Shown here: positions 20,137 through 28,478 of the stretch, piece by piece
How positions within the stretch are numbered: position 1 is the first letter of the stretch
Layout: each line of letters starts with the position of its first letter
The notes under the pieces: model-generated
What the model was told of the DNA's origin: nothing
Seen by the model: the letters and a program-made list of their open reading frames with translations, nothing else
The model's database searches: none
Assembly (NCBI GenBank): GCA_965202955.1
Contig: OZ241871.1
Coordinates: 3,658,001-3,722,000 of the forward strand
Length of the DNA stretch: 64,000 nt
DNA from: Bin5 sp034422415
GTDB lineage: Bacteria; Chloroflexota; Anaerolineae; Caldilineales; Caldilineaceae
Direction: 5' to 3'
Made by a program: the position numbers and the translations under genes

Positions 20137-20925
20137 ATGGACACCACAGCAGACGCACCCTCTTGGCGCAAGCAATCCGTCCACACCCGCGGGGCCTTCA
20201 CCCGCGACGGCTACCTCGCCCTTTCCGCCTTCCTCACCCCCGACGAAGTCGCCGAGACGAAGGAGGTCGTCGCCCGCTTCATCGGCCACAAGGTGCCCAA
20301 CCTCCCCCGCGAGCAGGTCTTCTACGAGGAACTCGGTAAGCCCGAAACGCTCAAGCAGGTCCAATACCTTTTCCGCCACGACACACACTTCGAACGCCTG
20401 ATGTTCGGCGGCAAATTCCAGCAGCTGGCCGAGCTGCTCCTGCAAGGGCCCGTCGTCGGCAAAAACATGCAGTACTTCAACAAACCCCCGCAGATTGGCA
20501 AGGCCACCCCGCCCCACCAGGACGGCTACTACTTCATGCTCGATCCCTGCGAGGCCCTGACCATGTGGCTGCCGCTGGAAACCGTCGACGAGGAAAACGG
20601 CTGCGTCCGCTACGTGCGCGGCTCCCACCGCCGCGGCCTGCGACCCCACGGCCGTACGCAAACGCTCGGCTTCTCCCAGGGCGTCACCGACTACGGAACG
20701 CCGCAGGACCTCGCCGACGAGGTCGCCCTACCCGCCCACGCCGGCGACCTGCTTGTCCACAACGCTATGACAATCCACCGCGCCGACGGCAACCGCAGCC
20801 GCACGCGCACGCGCCAGGCGCTCGGATTCATCTACTATTCGGAACGCGCAAAGGTTGACGAAGAAGCGCACGCCGCCTACCAGAAGCGGCTTGCAGAGGA
20901 GATGAAAGCAAAGGGGAAAATCTGA
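20137..20925 (+). CDS. Phytanoyl-CoA dioxygenase (PhyH) family protein 3
   Basis: A 262-residue PhyH protein. The ATG at 20137 was preferred over an in-frame TTG at 20122 because GAGTGAG sits just upstream of it. Iron ligands are His127 and Asp129 (PPHQDGYYF) and His214 (TIHRADGNR), with an Arg in the RSRTRTRQ stretch as the 2-oxoglutarate anchor. The GYYFMLDPCEALTMWLPL segment is typical of bacterial PhyH proteins. It ends three bases before the stop of the opposing PhyH 4. Confidence 0.9.
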   Translation: MDTTADAPSWRKQSVHTRGAFTRDGYLALSAFLTPDEVAETKEVVARFIGHKVPNLPREQVFYEELGKPETLKQVQYLFRHDTHFERLMFGGKFQQLAELLLQGPVVGKNMQYFNKPPQIGKATPPHQDGYYFMLDPCEALTMWLPLETVDEENGCVRYVRGSHRRGLRPHGRTQTLGFSQGVTDYGTPQDLADEVALPAHAGDLLVHNAMTIHRADGNRSRTRTRQALGFIYYSERAKVDEEAHAAYQKRLAEEMKAKGKI

Positions 20926-20928
20926 CCG

Positions 20929-21795
20929 CTAACGCAGCGCCGGCCCGGGCGTCCACTGCACTCCAATCGGCTCGGCGTCGCCCTCGTACCGAATCCTCAG
21001 CCGCTCCATCCGCACCTGCGCCGGACTCTGCGGCGGGGTCGAAGTAACGCTGTTCTTCCTCTCAAGGGACTCGATCGTTGCCCGCGTCCGCTCCGGCAGG
21101 TCGACAAAGTGCGGGTAGTACCACATCGTGAGCACAGTTCTGCGCTCGTCCGTCCGGTTCGCGTGGGCGGCGTGAAACATCCGACCGTACCCCATCACCA
21201 CGTCTCCGGCCTTCACCGGCACGTCGATCTCACCCTCCGCCCGCTGGAAAGAAACGTTCGCCGGGTCCGCGTAGGTCCGCAGCTCCTCGGTGTGCATCGA
21301 CGACCCCTCATCGTGCAGCCGGTGCCGCTTACGGTGCGTGCCCGGTATCACCCGCAGACAGCCGTTCTCCACCCTCGTTTCGGTCAGATAGTACATTAGA
21401 AAACACTGGATCGGTTGCCACGTATAGCTGACCGGGTCGTCCCAAAATCGGCCGTCCTCGTGCCAAAACAGCGGCGGGCTCTGCGGCGGCTTGCTGATGA
21501 TCCGCCCATGCCCGAATTTCGGTTCGGCGAATCCCAGCTGCGCCAGCGCCCGCAGCGCTCCCCGATGGGCGATCAGTTCGGCCACTACCTTGTGCTCATG
21601 GGCCATCTGCCAGTCGATCAGCACCATGCTGCCGGGCGTGCGCTGTTCCCTGAAGTGTTCCTCATCCTGGAGACTCAGAATCTCGTCGCTCCATCTCTGC
21701 AGCCTTGCCACGAGTTCCGGTTCGAGTATATTCCTGAAGACGATGAAGCCTTTCTCAACAAACGATTCCCGCTTGGCCCTGTCGATCGAATCCAT
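20929..21795 (-). CDS. Phytanoyl-CoA dioxygenase (PhyH) family protein 4
   Basis: A 288-residue PhyH protein, last gene of the long minus-strand run. Iron ligands are His112 and Asp114 (LFWHEDGRFW) and His208 (MFHAAHANR), with Arg218 in RTDERRTVL. NGCLRVIPGTHRKRH is intact. RBS GGAAGGGAAGAG precedes the ATG. It sits downstream of an epimerase and a GMC oxidoreductase, consistent with oxidative modification of the same molecule. Confidence 0.9.
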   Translation of the reverse strand: MDSIDRAKRESFVEKGFIVFRNILEPELVARLQRWSDEILSLQDEEHFREQRTPGSMVLIDWQMAHEHKVVAELIAHRGALRALAQLGFAEPKFGHGRIISKPPQSPPLFWHEDGRFWDDPVSYTWQPIQCFLMYYLTETRVENGCLRVIPGTHRKRHRLHDEGSSMHTEELRTYADPANVSFQRAEGEIDVPVKAGDVVMGYGRMFHAAHANRTDERRTVLTMWYYPHFVDLPERTRATIESLERKNSVTSTPPQSPAQVRMERLRIRYEGDAEPIGVQWTPGPALR

Positions 21796-21869
21796 TCTCT
21801 TCCCTTCCGGGGGCAGGGCCGAAGTCCCGCCCCATGTAGTGAGCTACCCGTCAGCCTCGTTCCTCGACC

Positions 21870-22850
21870 TCAGTCCTGCACACCGCTTGAATAGGCGCTG
21901 TCGCTATCCGGCCGGTCCTCCTCCAGCCCGCCCGCGTCGACCCACGCCTTGATGCTCTCGATCGTTTCCCGCATCGAATATCGCGGCGTGAAGTCCAGCA
22001 CCCGCTCTGCCTTCGACATGTCAAACTCGATCTCCCCACCCTGCGCCATGCTCCACGGAAACCCGGTCTCGACCTGAATCCCGGGAATGATGCTTTCGAG
22101 GATCGCCGCAAACTCGGAGCCGCGCGTCGGGCCCGGCCCGCAGCAGTTAAAGACCTCACCCGGCGCCTTGGGATGCTCCCCTGCCGCAATATGCATCCGT
22201 GCCGCGTCCCGCAGGTCAACATAGTGGCACAGCTCGTCAAGCGAAGAGTGGGGTATCTGGACCGACTCTCCCTCTGCCAGCATCTCGGCGAACTCCCGCC
22301 AGCCGCGTCCTCCGCCGCGCCCGCCCGGACCGACAACAGCGGTCAAACGCAGCGCTGTGACCGGCAGCCCGTACTGATGGTAGAACGTCAGCGCCAGCTC
22401 CTCCTGCATCCGCTTGGTCGAGGCGTACATGTCCTTGGGCCGCGCCGGATGCTTCTCGTCGACCGGCATGTAGTCCGGCGCGACAAATTTCGTCGCAGGA
22501 TACCATTCGTAAGCCGATATACTGCTGGAAAGAACGAACCTCTTCACGCCCGCGTCCCGCGCATGCATCAGCAGATGCGTCAGCCCCAGCATGTTGACCG
22601 TCACCATCTCCAAAGGGTCACCCGTGTCGCCCGGCAGGGACGCAACATGGTAGATGACATCGAAATCGAGGCCGCTCAGAACATCGCCGATCGACTCTGG
22701 CTGTGTAATGTCCCCCTGCAGCCATCTGCCGGGCATGCCCTCAGGCTGCGGCGACCGCCCGAAAACGAACAGATCATCCCCGCGCGCCGCAAGCTGTCGA
22801 ACAAGCTCGCGACCGATATATCCCGAACCGCCCACTACGAGAGATCTGGC
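21870..22850 (-). CDS. NAD-dependent epimerase/dehydratase (extended SDR)
   Basis: A 326-residue extended short-chain dehydrogenase. The start MARSLVVGGSGYIGREL was chosen because AGGAGCAAAGGAAC precedes it; a longer frame to 22886 exists. The nucleotide motif is GGSGYIG, and the active-site pair is Tyr and Lys in DMYASTKR with an upstream Ser-rich strand (VLSSSISAYE). The family interconverts or oxidises nucleotide sugars and related polyols. It lies 43 bases after the GMC oxidoreductase in transcription order, so probably in the same operon. Confidence 0.9.
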   Translation of the reverse strand, partial: ARSLVVGGSGYIGRELVRQLAARGDDLFVFGRSPQPEGMPGRWLQGDITQPESIGDVLSGLDFDVIYHVASLPGDTGDPLEMVTVNMLGLTHLLMHARDAGVKRFVLSSSISAYEWYPATKFVAPDYMPVDEKHPARPKDMYASTKRMQEELALTFYHQYGLPVTALRLTAVVGPGGRGGGRGWREFAEMLAEGESVQIPHSSLDELCHYVDLRDAARMHIAAGEHPKAPGEVFNCCGPGPTRGSEFAAILESIIPGIQVETGFPWSMAQGGEIEFDMSKAERVLDFTPRYSMRETIESIKAWVDAGGLEEDRPDSDSAYSSGVQD

Positions 22851-22893
22851 CATGTTCCTTTGCTCCTGTCTGGTTCCTGCTAACACCGACTGG

Positions 22894-24459
22894 CTACCGT
22901 CTCAGCCGCTCCGCCATGTGCTCACCGATCATGACCGTCGTCAGATGCGTATTGGCGCGCGGCACCTCAGGCATAATCGACGCGTCTATCACGCGCAGTC
23001 CGTCTACGCCAATCACGCGGCAATCCGCGTCGACCACCGCCAGCGGATCGTCCGCCGCGCCCATGCGGCAGGTCCCGACGATATGATAGCAGTCGGCGCA
23101 CTCCTGCAGCAGCCATGCTTCGAGCTCCGCGTCATCTGTGAAACTATCGACGCTCCGCCGGTTCTCGCTGAGGGGATCGCCAACCGACATATCCTCGGCG
23201 ATGTCAGAAAATGCCGCATGCCGCCCAATCCCGCACAGCAGCCGCACGCCGTCTCGCAGCCGGACCAGGTCGCGCTCGTCAGTCAACATCCGCTCCTCTA
23301 TGACGGGGTTGACATCAGGATCAGGCGACGCAATCCGCAGCCGCCCCTTCGAAAAAGCCTGAAAGACCGAGACCACAACGATGCCTCTCCTAAGAGCTTC
23401 CCCCTCAACGCCATACACATTGCAGCTCGCGATCAGCATATCATTGAAGCCCGTGTCGGCAAGGCCGGATGTGTATCGCAGGCAGCAGTTCGTGCGGCGA
23501 GCATGAGGATCGCCCGCCTGTGCCTCGGGCCGCAAAGAAAGGTGAAGCCCGACCGCCGGATGGTCGAGGACATTTTCACCAACGCCCTGCAGGTCGGCAA
23601 CCGGAGCGACGCCCAGCGAACGCAGAGCCCCTGCCGGCCCAATGCCCGAGCGCATCAGAATCGCAGGCGAGTGAACCGCTCCCGCGCACATCAGGATCTC
23701 CTTGCCATGCCGGACTCCTGCCGCGCCGTCGGCTGAGTGCAAACGCACTCCCGCTGCTCTCCTCTTCTCAAACTCGATCCGGTCAACGAGAGCATCGCCG
23801 ACGATGGTGAGATTCGGTCGACCTCGCGCCGGCTCCAGGTAGGCATCATTGGTCGACACGCGTACGTCATTCCTCACCGTCAGAGCAACCGGAGAAATGC
23901 CGGTGCTGCCCGGCGCGTGGCAATCTTTCGACCAGCCGTGGCCTAGGTCGAGCGCGGCCCTCCGCAGCGCCAGGTCGACCGGTCCCCACTCTTCCAACGG
24001 AACGCGATACAGCGGAATAGGGCCGCCGCGCCCGTGATAAGAGGGGTCGCTGAAGTTGAGATCGTTCTCCAGCCGCACAAAAGATGGCAGGACCTCTTCG
24101 CTCGACCATCCCTTACAGCCCATCTTCTCCCAACGGTCGAAGTCGTCCGGCTCCCCACGCAGCGCAATCAGACCGTTGATGGCCGAGCTGCCCCCTACGC
24201 CGCGCCCTCTGATGAACTCCCTCGGCTCCTGCGCCTGGCTGCGCTGTGCAGAGAGGTCAGGCCAGTGGTACAACGACTTGAACGCCTCCGACAAGAGAAT
24301 CTCGCCGTGATTGTGACTCCGCATCGCCGGCGGAGCCTCGCCCGAGCGGTAGTCGGGGCCGGCCTCAAGCAACAAGACGGAAACTGAAGGGTCTTCCGTC
24401 AATCGGGCCGCCAGAACTGCACCCGCTGAACCTGCACCAACGATGATGTAGTCGTACAT
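22894..24459 (-). CDS. GMC-family FAD-dependent oxidoreductase (choline dehydrogenase-like)
   Basis: A 521-residue flavoenzyme. The N-terminal dinucleotide fold is DYIIVGAGSAGAVLAARL with LLLEAGP. The GMC signature GRGVGGSSAINGLIALRG is near residue 86. The active site has His in CYHIVGTCRMG and a His in NTHLTTVMIGE, the latter where many members have Asn. GMC enzymes oxidise alcohols or sugars (choline, glucose, pyridoxine, polyols) with FAD. No signal peptide is seen. Followed by the epimerase and PhyH 4. Confidence 0.94.
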   Translation of the reverse strand: MYDYIIVGAGSAGAVLAARLTEDPSVSVLLLEAGPDYRSGEAPPAMRSHNHGEILLSEAFKSLYHWPDLSAQRSQAQEPREFIRGRGVGGSSAINGLIALRGEPDDFDRWEKMGCKGWSSEEVLPSFVRLENDLNFSDPSYHGRGGPIPLYRVPLEEWGPVDLALRRAALDLGHGWSKDCHAPGSTGISPVALTVRNDVRVSTNDAYLEPARGRPNLTIVGDALVDRIEFEKRRAAGVRLHSADGAAGVRHGKEILMCAGAVHSPAILMRSGIGPAGALRSLGVAPVADLQGVGENVLDHPAVGLHLSLRPEAQAGDPHARRTNCCLRYTSGLADTGFNDMLIASCNVYGVEGEALRRGIVVVSVFQAFSKGRLRIASPDPDVNPVIEERMLTDERDLVRLRDGVRLLCGIGRHAAFSDIAEDMSVGDPLSENRRSVDSFTDDAELEAWLLQECADCYHIVGTCRMGAADDPLAVVDADCRVIGVDGLRVIDASIMPEVPRANTHLTTVMIGEHMAERLRR

Positions 24460-24570
24460 TTGCCTTTCCGTACGATGTCCTATGACGCGTCACTCAAGTG
24501 CCGGGACGAACGGCCTGTGGGAGGGTAACTCTTGATTCGTCGCTCAATGGCTGCCCAGCTCCAGTCCCTA

Positions 24571-24894
24571 TCACTCTTCTGGGAGTTCCACTTCAAGACT
24601 CAACAGCACGGAACTCAGGACCTTGCCGTAACCGTCCAGAGTAAGCGTGCGCGTCGCTCCCCCATCCAAAGCATCGCGCAGCACAAAGTTTAGCGCCCCC
24701 ATTCGCGGCAGCTCGTAACGATTCACCTCGCCCTTCACGCTGTCTTGAAACAAGCTTCTGACCCTTTCCAGCGTAACCTGTTCTCTAATCAATTCATAGT
24801 GTTTCTTTTCGTAAACGATCAGACCTATATTGGCGTGAAAGCCCTTGTCACCCGAGCGGGCGTGGCAGATCTCACGCAACTGGACCTTCCTCAT
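24571..24894 (-). CDS. AtuA-associated ferredoxin-like-fold protein
   Basis: A 107-residue protein starting three bases after the AtuA-family gene stops. It begins MRKVQLREICHARSGDKG, the standard opening of the small domain that in other bacteria is either fused to the C-terminus of AtuA (DUF1446) or encoded right after it. The RSGDKG motif and the terminal strand pattern are intact. It is probably a subunit or domain partner of the 24898 protein. The biochemical role of the family is not established. Confidence 0.85.
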   Translation of the reverse strand: MRKVQLREICHARSGDKGFHANIGLIVYEKKHYELIREQVTLERVRSLFQDSVKGEVNRYELPRMGALNFVLRDALDGGATRTLTLDGYGKVLSSVLLSLEVELPEE

Positions 24895-24897
24895 CGA

Positions 24898-26271
24898 CTA
24901 GGCCTCCTTGATTATCACCTCTGTCTCCACCATCTCCCTGGGGATAAAAGTAGAATAATAGCCCAGGATTTCAGCGATCGCCTCGCTCCTCAAGCCCCGT
25001 CCAATTGCAGCCGGACCGTTGTTGTCGATCGTTTCCAGTTCGTGCATGATCTTCCAGGCCTCGGACCGCTCCTGCGTTCTCCCCGCAACGCGCAGTCCAA
25101 CCTCCCATGGCGGGTTATCCGCCGCAGTCGGCGGCCCGTACAGCGCGCTTATACCAATGAAGTCGAATCGAAGCGCGTCGGCTTTCAAGTGAGTCACCTG
25201 CTCCAATCGCTGCCTGATCACGTCGGCGGCGAGCTTTGCTCTCTCGTACGCGCCCGGCCCCGCATAGAAAACAGTCCCTTCCGCTCGAAAGCCCTCTCTA
25301 ACGCCCAGGTTGACCTTCAGCATCTCAGGTTTAGGCTTGCCTCGGACGTTCCCCTCGATCGCAACCCTATCCGGCCCCACTTGCTCAAATCCGATGTCCG
25401 AAAAATCTGCGACGACGTCTGCTTCAATATAGCTGGTAGGATCATCGGTCTCGTACAGCATCTGTTCAGCGCACGTGGCGGGGCTTACAACGCCCCCGCT
25501 GTCCGGCGTCTTCGTAATGACCATCTGGCCATCTGCACAGATCTCGGCGATTGGGAATCCCAATCGATGAAGCTCAGGCACAACCTTGTAAGGCGGGTCC
25601 GCGAAATAACCTCCCGTGACCTGCCCGGCGCATTCGAACAGATGGCCCAGCACGATACCTTTAGCCAGCAGGTCCCAGTCATCGGCCTTCCACCCAAACG
25701 CATGGATCATTGGCGCCAGAAATAGAGATGCATCCCCAACTCTTCCGGTAATGACCAGGTCGGCCCCCTGTTGCAACGCTTCAACGATCGGGTCGGCCGC
25801 GATGTAAGCATGGGCCGCGATCAGCCTGTTTCCAAACTCGCTGACCCGCTCCTGCGTTTCGTTCACGACCGGATTCAGCTCTCTGATCGAAATGAGTACA
25901 TTGTCGCCCAGGACCGCAGCCACTTTCACACCAATGAGTCCCAGATCACGAGCGACTCTTATCGCCAGCTCCTGCGCGCCGCGCGGATTGGCCGCCCCCA
26001 TATTCCCAATGATACGAGTCCCGTTGCGTGCGCATTGTGGCCAAATACTTCGCAGCCGCCTCTCAGTATATGTGTCGTAACCCTCGCCCGGCTGGCTCAT
26101 CTTGTGCCGCTCAAAGGCCAGCATCTCGCTCTCCGACAGCGAATCAAAGATTATGTAGTCGATGTTCCCCTTTTCGACCAGCTCGATAGCCGGCTCTATC
26201 CTCTCGCCAGGACAGGCCGATCCAGCCCCGATTCGCAACAGGCTGTCGGCCCGATTTCTGTTCTTTCTCAT
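24898..26271 (-). CDS. Acyclic terpene utilisation AtuA-family protein (DUF1446)
   Basis: A 457-residue DUF1446/AtuA protein. The N-terminal pattern RIGAGSACPGERIEPAIELVEKG and IGNMGAANPRGAQ are family hallmarks, followed by ITGRVGDASLFLAPMIHAFGW. AtuA is required for citronellol/geraniol degradation in Pseudomonas, but the family is broad, often lies next to transporters for other compounds, and its reaction is unproven. Here the gene follows ABC importer B, so a role on the imported solute is more likely than terpene use. The ribosome-binding site is weak. The DNA around it is visibly less GC-rich than the neighbouring 5-20 kb region. Confidence 0.88.
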   Translation of the reverse strand: MRKNRNRADSLLRIGAGSACPGERIEPAIELVEKGNIDYIIFDSLSESEMLAFERHKMSQPGEGYDTYTERRLRSIWPQCARNGTRIIGNMGAANPRGAQELAIRVARDLGLIGVKVAAVLGDNVLISIRELNPVVNETQERVSEFGNRLIAAHAYIAADPIVEALQQGADLVITGRVGDASLFLAPMIHAFGWKADDWDLLAKGIVLGHLFECAGQVTGGYFADPPYKVVPELHRLGFPIAEICADGQMVITKTPDSGGVVSPATCAEQMLYETDDPTSYIEADVVADFSDIGFEQVGPDRVAIEGNVRGKPKPEMLKVNLGVREGFRAEGTVFYAGPGAYERAKLAADVIRQRLEQVTHLKADALRFDFIGISALYGPPTAADNPPWEVGLRVAGRTQERSEAWKIMHELETIDNNGPAAIGRGLRSEAIAEILGYYSTFIPREMVETEVIIKEA

Positions 26272-26419
26272 CAGAGGTTGCTCTTAGCCGCGGAAAAATA
26301 GATCGCGGCGGACCGCCCGGCTCCAAAGTAGACGTGGAGTAGGCACCGCCAAACCTTGTTGCCGAACGGACGATTTGACTCTGTCCTCTTCACAGGACAT
26401 CTGCACCGGCAGCCCCCTC

Positions 26420-27292
26420 TTAGCCCTTAATCGCTCCCGCCGTAAGTCCAGACACGATATAACGTTGTATGAAAAGCGTCAGCAGCACCGCCGGCAATGT
26501 TACCATGATAGTGGCTGCCGCCAGCGGGCCCCAGTTTACCGTTTCAAAACTTAGCATGTTATAGACGGCTACAGGAAGTGTCCGTGTCTTCGGACCGGAC
26601 AGCACCACTGAGAACATGAAATCGTTCCAGGATGTAATGAATGCCATGATTGCTGAAACCACGAGGCCCGGAAGCGTCAGGGGCAAGGCGATCCGAAAGA
26701 AACTCCCGTACGGTCCGCACCCATCAACCGATGAAGCATCCTCTAATTCGGGATTCAAGTCTTCGAAAAAACCGATCATTATCCATACAACAAGTGGCAA
26801 TCCAGCCACCATGTGACCCAAGATTAGAGCTATGTAGCTATTGGAGAGCCCCAAACTGCGGGTCGCGGCAAACCAAGGTATCAAGAAGCTCATCGGCGGC
26901 ACCAACCTGGCAAGCAGGATCAGCAGCGCAATCTCGTAGCGTCTCCACTTGACGATTCCATAGGCGGCCGGTACGCCAATCAAAAGGGCGATGCCGGTTG
27001 CCCCAAACCCTGCAATCGTGCTGTTTCTGGCGTATTGCGGAAATGGATGCTTGCGGAAAACCTCGGCATAGCTCTCTAGTCCAAGGCTGCTCGGCACGAA
27101 GACCGGCGGATAGGCTGTGTTCTCTACCTGGCTCTTGAAAGAGAGCGAAACCATCCAGAAAAAGAAGAATAAAGAAGGCAGCATGAGCGCAACGATGACC
27201 AGCCAGAATGCGCCCTTTCCTGCAAAGCCATAAAGTAGGGTGAATGGCCGGTGCCCTTCTTGATTTGCCCAGGCCGGTCCCCTCCTTACCAT
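26420..27292 (-). CDS. Importer B: permease, MalG type
   Basis: A 290-residue permease with about six helices. The EAA loop reads DASSVDGCGPYGSFFRIALP, and it ends in IVSGLTAGAIKG. It overlaps the end of the MalF-type partner by seven bases, indicating coupled translation. The ATG at 27292 is followed, not preceded, by a GGAGG, so the true start is slightly uncertain. Confidence 0.92.
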   Translation of the reverse strand: MVRRGPAWANQEGHRPFTLLYGFAGKGAFWLVIVALMLPSLFFFFWMVSLSFKSQVENTAYPPVFVPSSLGLESYAEVFRKHPFPQYARNSTIAGFGATGIALLIGVPAAYGIVKWRRYEIALLILLARLVPPMSFLIPWFAATRSLGLSNSYIALILGHMVAGLPLVVWIMIGFFEDLNPELEDASSVDGCGPYGSFFRIALPLTLPGLVVSAIMAFITSWNDFMFSVVLSGPKTRTLPVAVYNMLSFETVNWGPLAAATIMVTLPAVLLTLFIQRYIVSGLTAGAIKG

Positions 27293-28197
27293 GACGGATC
27301 CCTTCTCAATCGAGTCAGAATCAGCGCCGCCCCCACAACCAGTATGAAGAGCATCACCACCATCGAAGCGCTGTAGCCCACGTGATAAAAATTGAATGCC
27401 TGCAGGAAAAGCAGGATGTTTATCGTTTCCGACGCTCGTCCCGGTCCTCCTTGCGTAAGCACGAAGATGGAGTCAAATGCCTTGAGCGCGTCGACAGAAC
27501 GAATCAGCACCACTACGACAATGTATGGCCAAACCAGAGGCAACGTCAGGTATCTGAATCGCTGCATTGCATTCGCCCCATCAATTTTGGACGCTTCGTA
27601 CAGTCCAGCGGGGAGCGCGGCCAAGCCGCCAAGTATAACGAGCGCAGCAAAAGGGGTTGCCTGAAACGACTCTACAAGCGCAACGCTCGGTATAACCGTC
27701 TGAGACGAAGCAACCCACAGACTGGGCGGCAAATTGACCAGGCTCAGAAGATAGTTGAAAACGCCCAACGCGGGATGGTACATCAGCTGCCAGATGAGAG
27801 CCACCGCGACAGGAGTCGCCATCATTGGCAAAGCAAAGACCGACCGCAGCACGCCGCGGGCGAAAAACCGTTCGTTAAATACGAGCGCGGCCCCGAGTCC
27901 AAGAGTCGTCGGAATCAGCGTCGCCAGCACAGTGTAGTACAGAGTCTTGAAGACACCCTGGTGAAACCTGGGCGCCGAAAGCGCGTTGATGTAGTTCGTG
28001 AGGCCGATAAACTCCGGTGGTTGCCTGCCGAGCTCCCATTTCTGGAGGCTCATGTACAGATTCCAGACCAGAGGATAGCCTATCAGCAACAGTACGGCGA
28101 AAGCGGCAGGGGCGATGAAGACGAGACCGGCACGTCTCTCCATCCAGTCGCCTATACCCGTTCTGCGCCAAAGATTGGTCTCTTTCACCGCGTCCAT
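27286..28197 (-). CDS. Importer B: permease, MalF/UgpA type
   Basis: A 303-residue permease. The first transmembrane helix is at residues about 28-47 (LVFIAPAAFAVLLLIGYPLV), and the EAA loop is EASKIDGANAMQRFRYLTLP. It pairs with the 26420 permease. It is separated from its binding protein by 281 bases containing a decamer repeat and a hairpin, more than in the other importers of this window. Confidence 0.92.
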   Translation of the reverse strand: MDAVKETNLWRRTGIGDWMERRAGLVFIAPAAFAVLLLIGYPLVWNLYMSLQKWELGRQPPEFIGLTNYINALSAPRFHQGVFKTLYYTVLATLIPTTLGLGAALVFNERFFARGVLRSVFALPMMATPVAVALIWQLMYHPALGVFNYLLSLVNLPPSLWVASSQTVIPSVALVESFQATPFAALVILGGLAALPAGLYEASKIDGANAMQRFRYLTLPLVWPYIVVVVLIRSVDALKAFDSIFVLTQGGPGRASETINILLFLQAFNFYHVGYSASMVVMLFILVVGAALILTRLRRDPSW

Positions 28198-28233
28198 CTC
28201 GGTGTCACCCCGTGTCGCTCCGTGTCTCTTGCA

Positions 28234-28262
28234 TCTACAGCCCTCTACAGCCCTCTACAGCC
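28234..28262. repeat. Short tandem repeat, TCTACAGCCC x 2.9
   Basis: Three direct decamer copies (28234, 28244, 28254; the last lacks one base) lie in the gap between importer B's permease and binding-protein genes, directly followed by a GGATGCATCC palindrome at 28265-28274. Confidence 0.7.
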
Positions 28263-28322
28263 ATGGATGCATCCTGCTGTCCTTGGGCATTCGGGATTGA
28301 AGGGAGTATCAAAGCCTCTGTC

Positions 28323-28362
28323 TCGGTCAGGCCCATTCCCCTGGCCCCCGCCCAATGACCGA
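28323..28362 (-). other. Inverted repeat between importer B binding protein and permease
   Basis: TCGGTCA (28323-28329) and TGACCGA (28356-28362) are perfectly complementary, with GGCC/GGCC pairing possible inside. Weaker than the hairpins of the other importers but at the equivalent position. Confidence 0.5.
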
Positions 28363-28478
28363 CAAACGGGAGCCAGGGTTGTAGGCTAACGCCAATCCTT
28401 ACAGGTTCTGCGAAGCGAGCGGAGAAACCACACGAACGGGCCCGTCAGCATAGTCCTGCGGCGGAAAATTTTGCCCGT

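Noticed and set aside
22654..23736. A 360-codon plus-strand frame across the epimerase and GMC genes
   Set aside because: It overlaps two well-supported minus-strand genes with intact cofactor motifs; the peptide has no family resemblance.
28436..28445. ACGGGCCCGT palindrome after the importer B binding-protein gene as a terminator
   Set aside because: No loop and no T-run; a short restriction-like palindrome expected by chance in GC-rich DNA.
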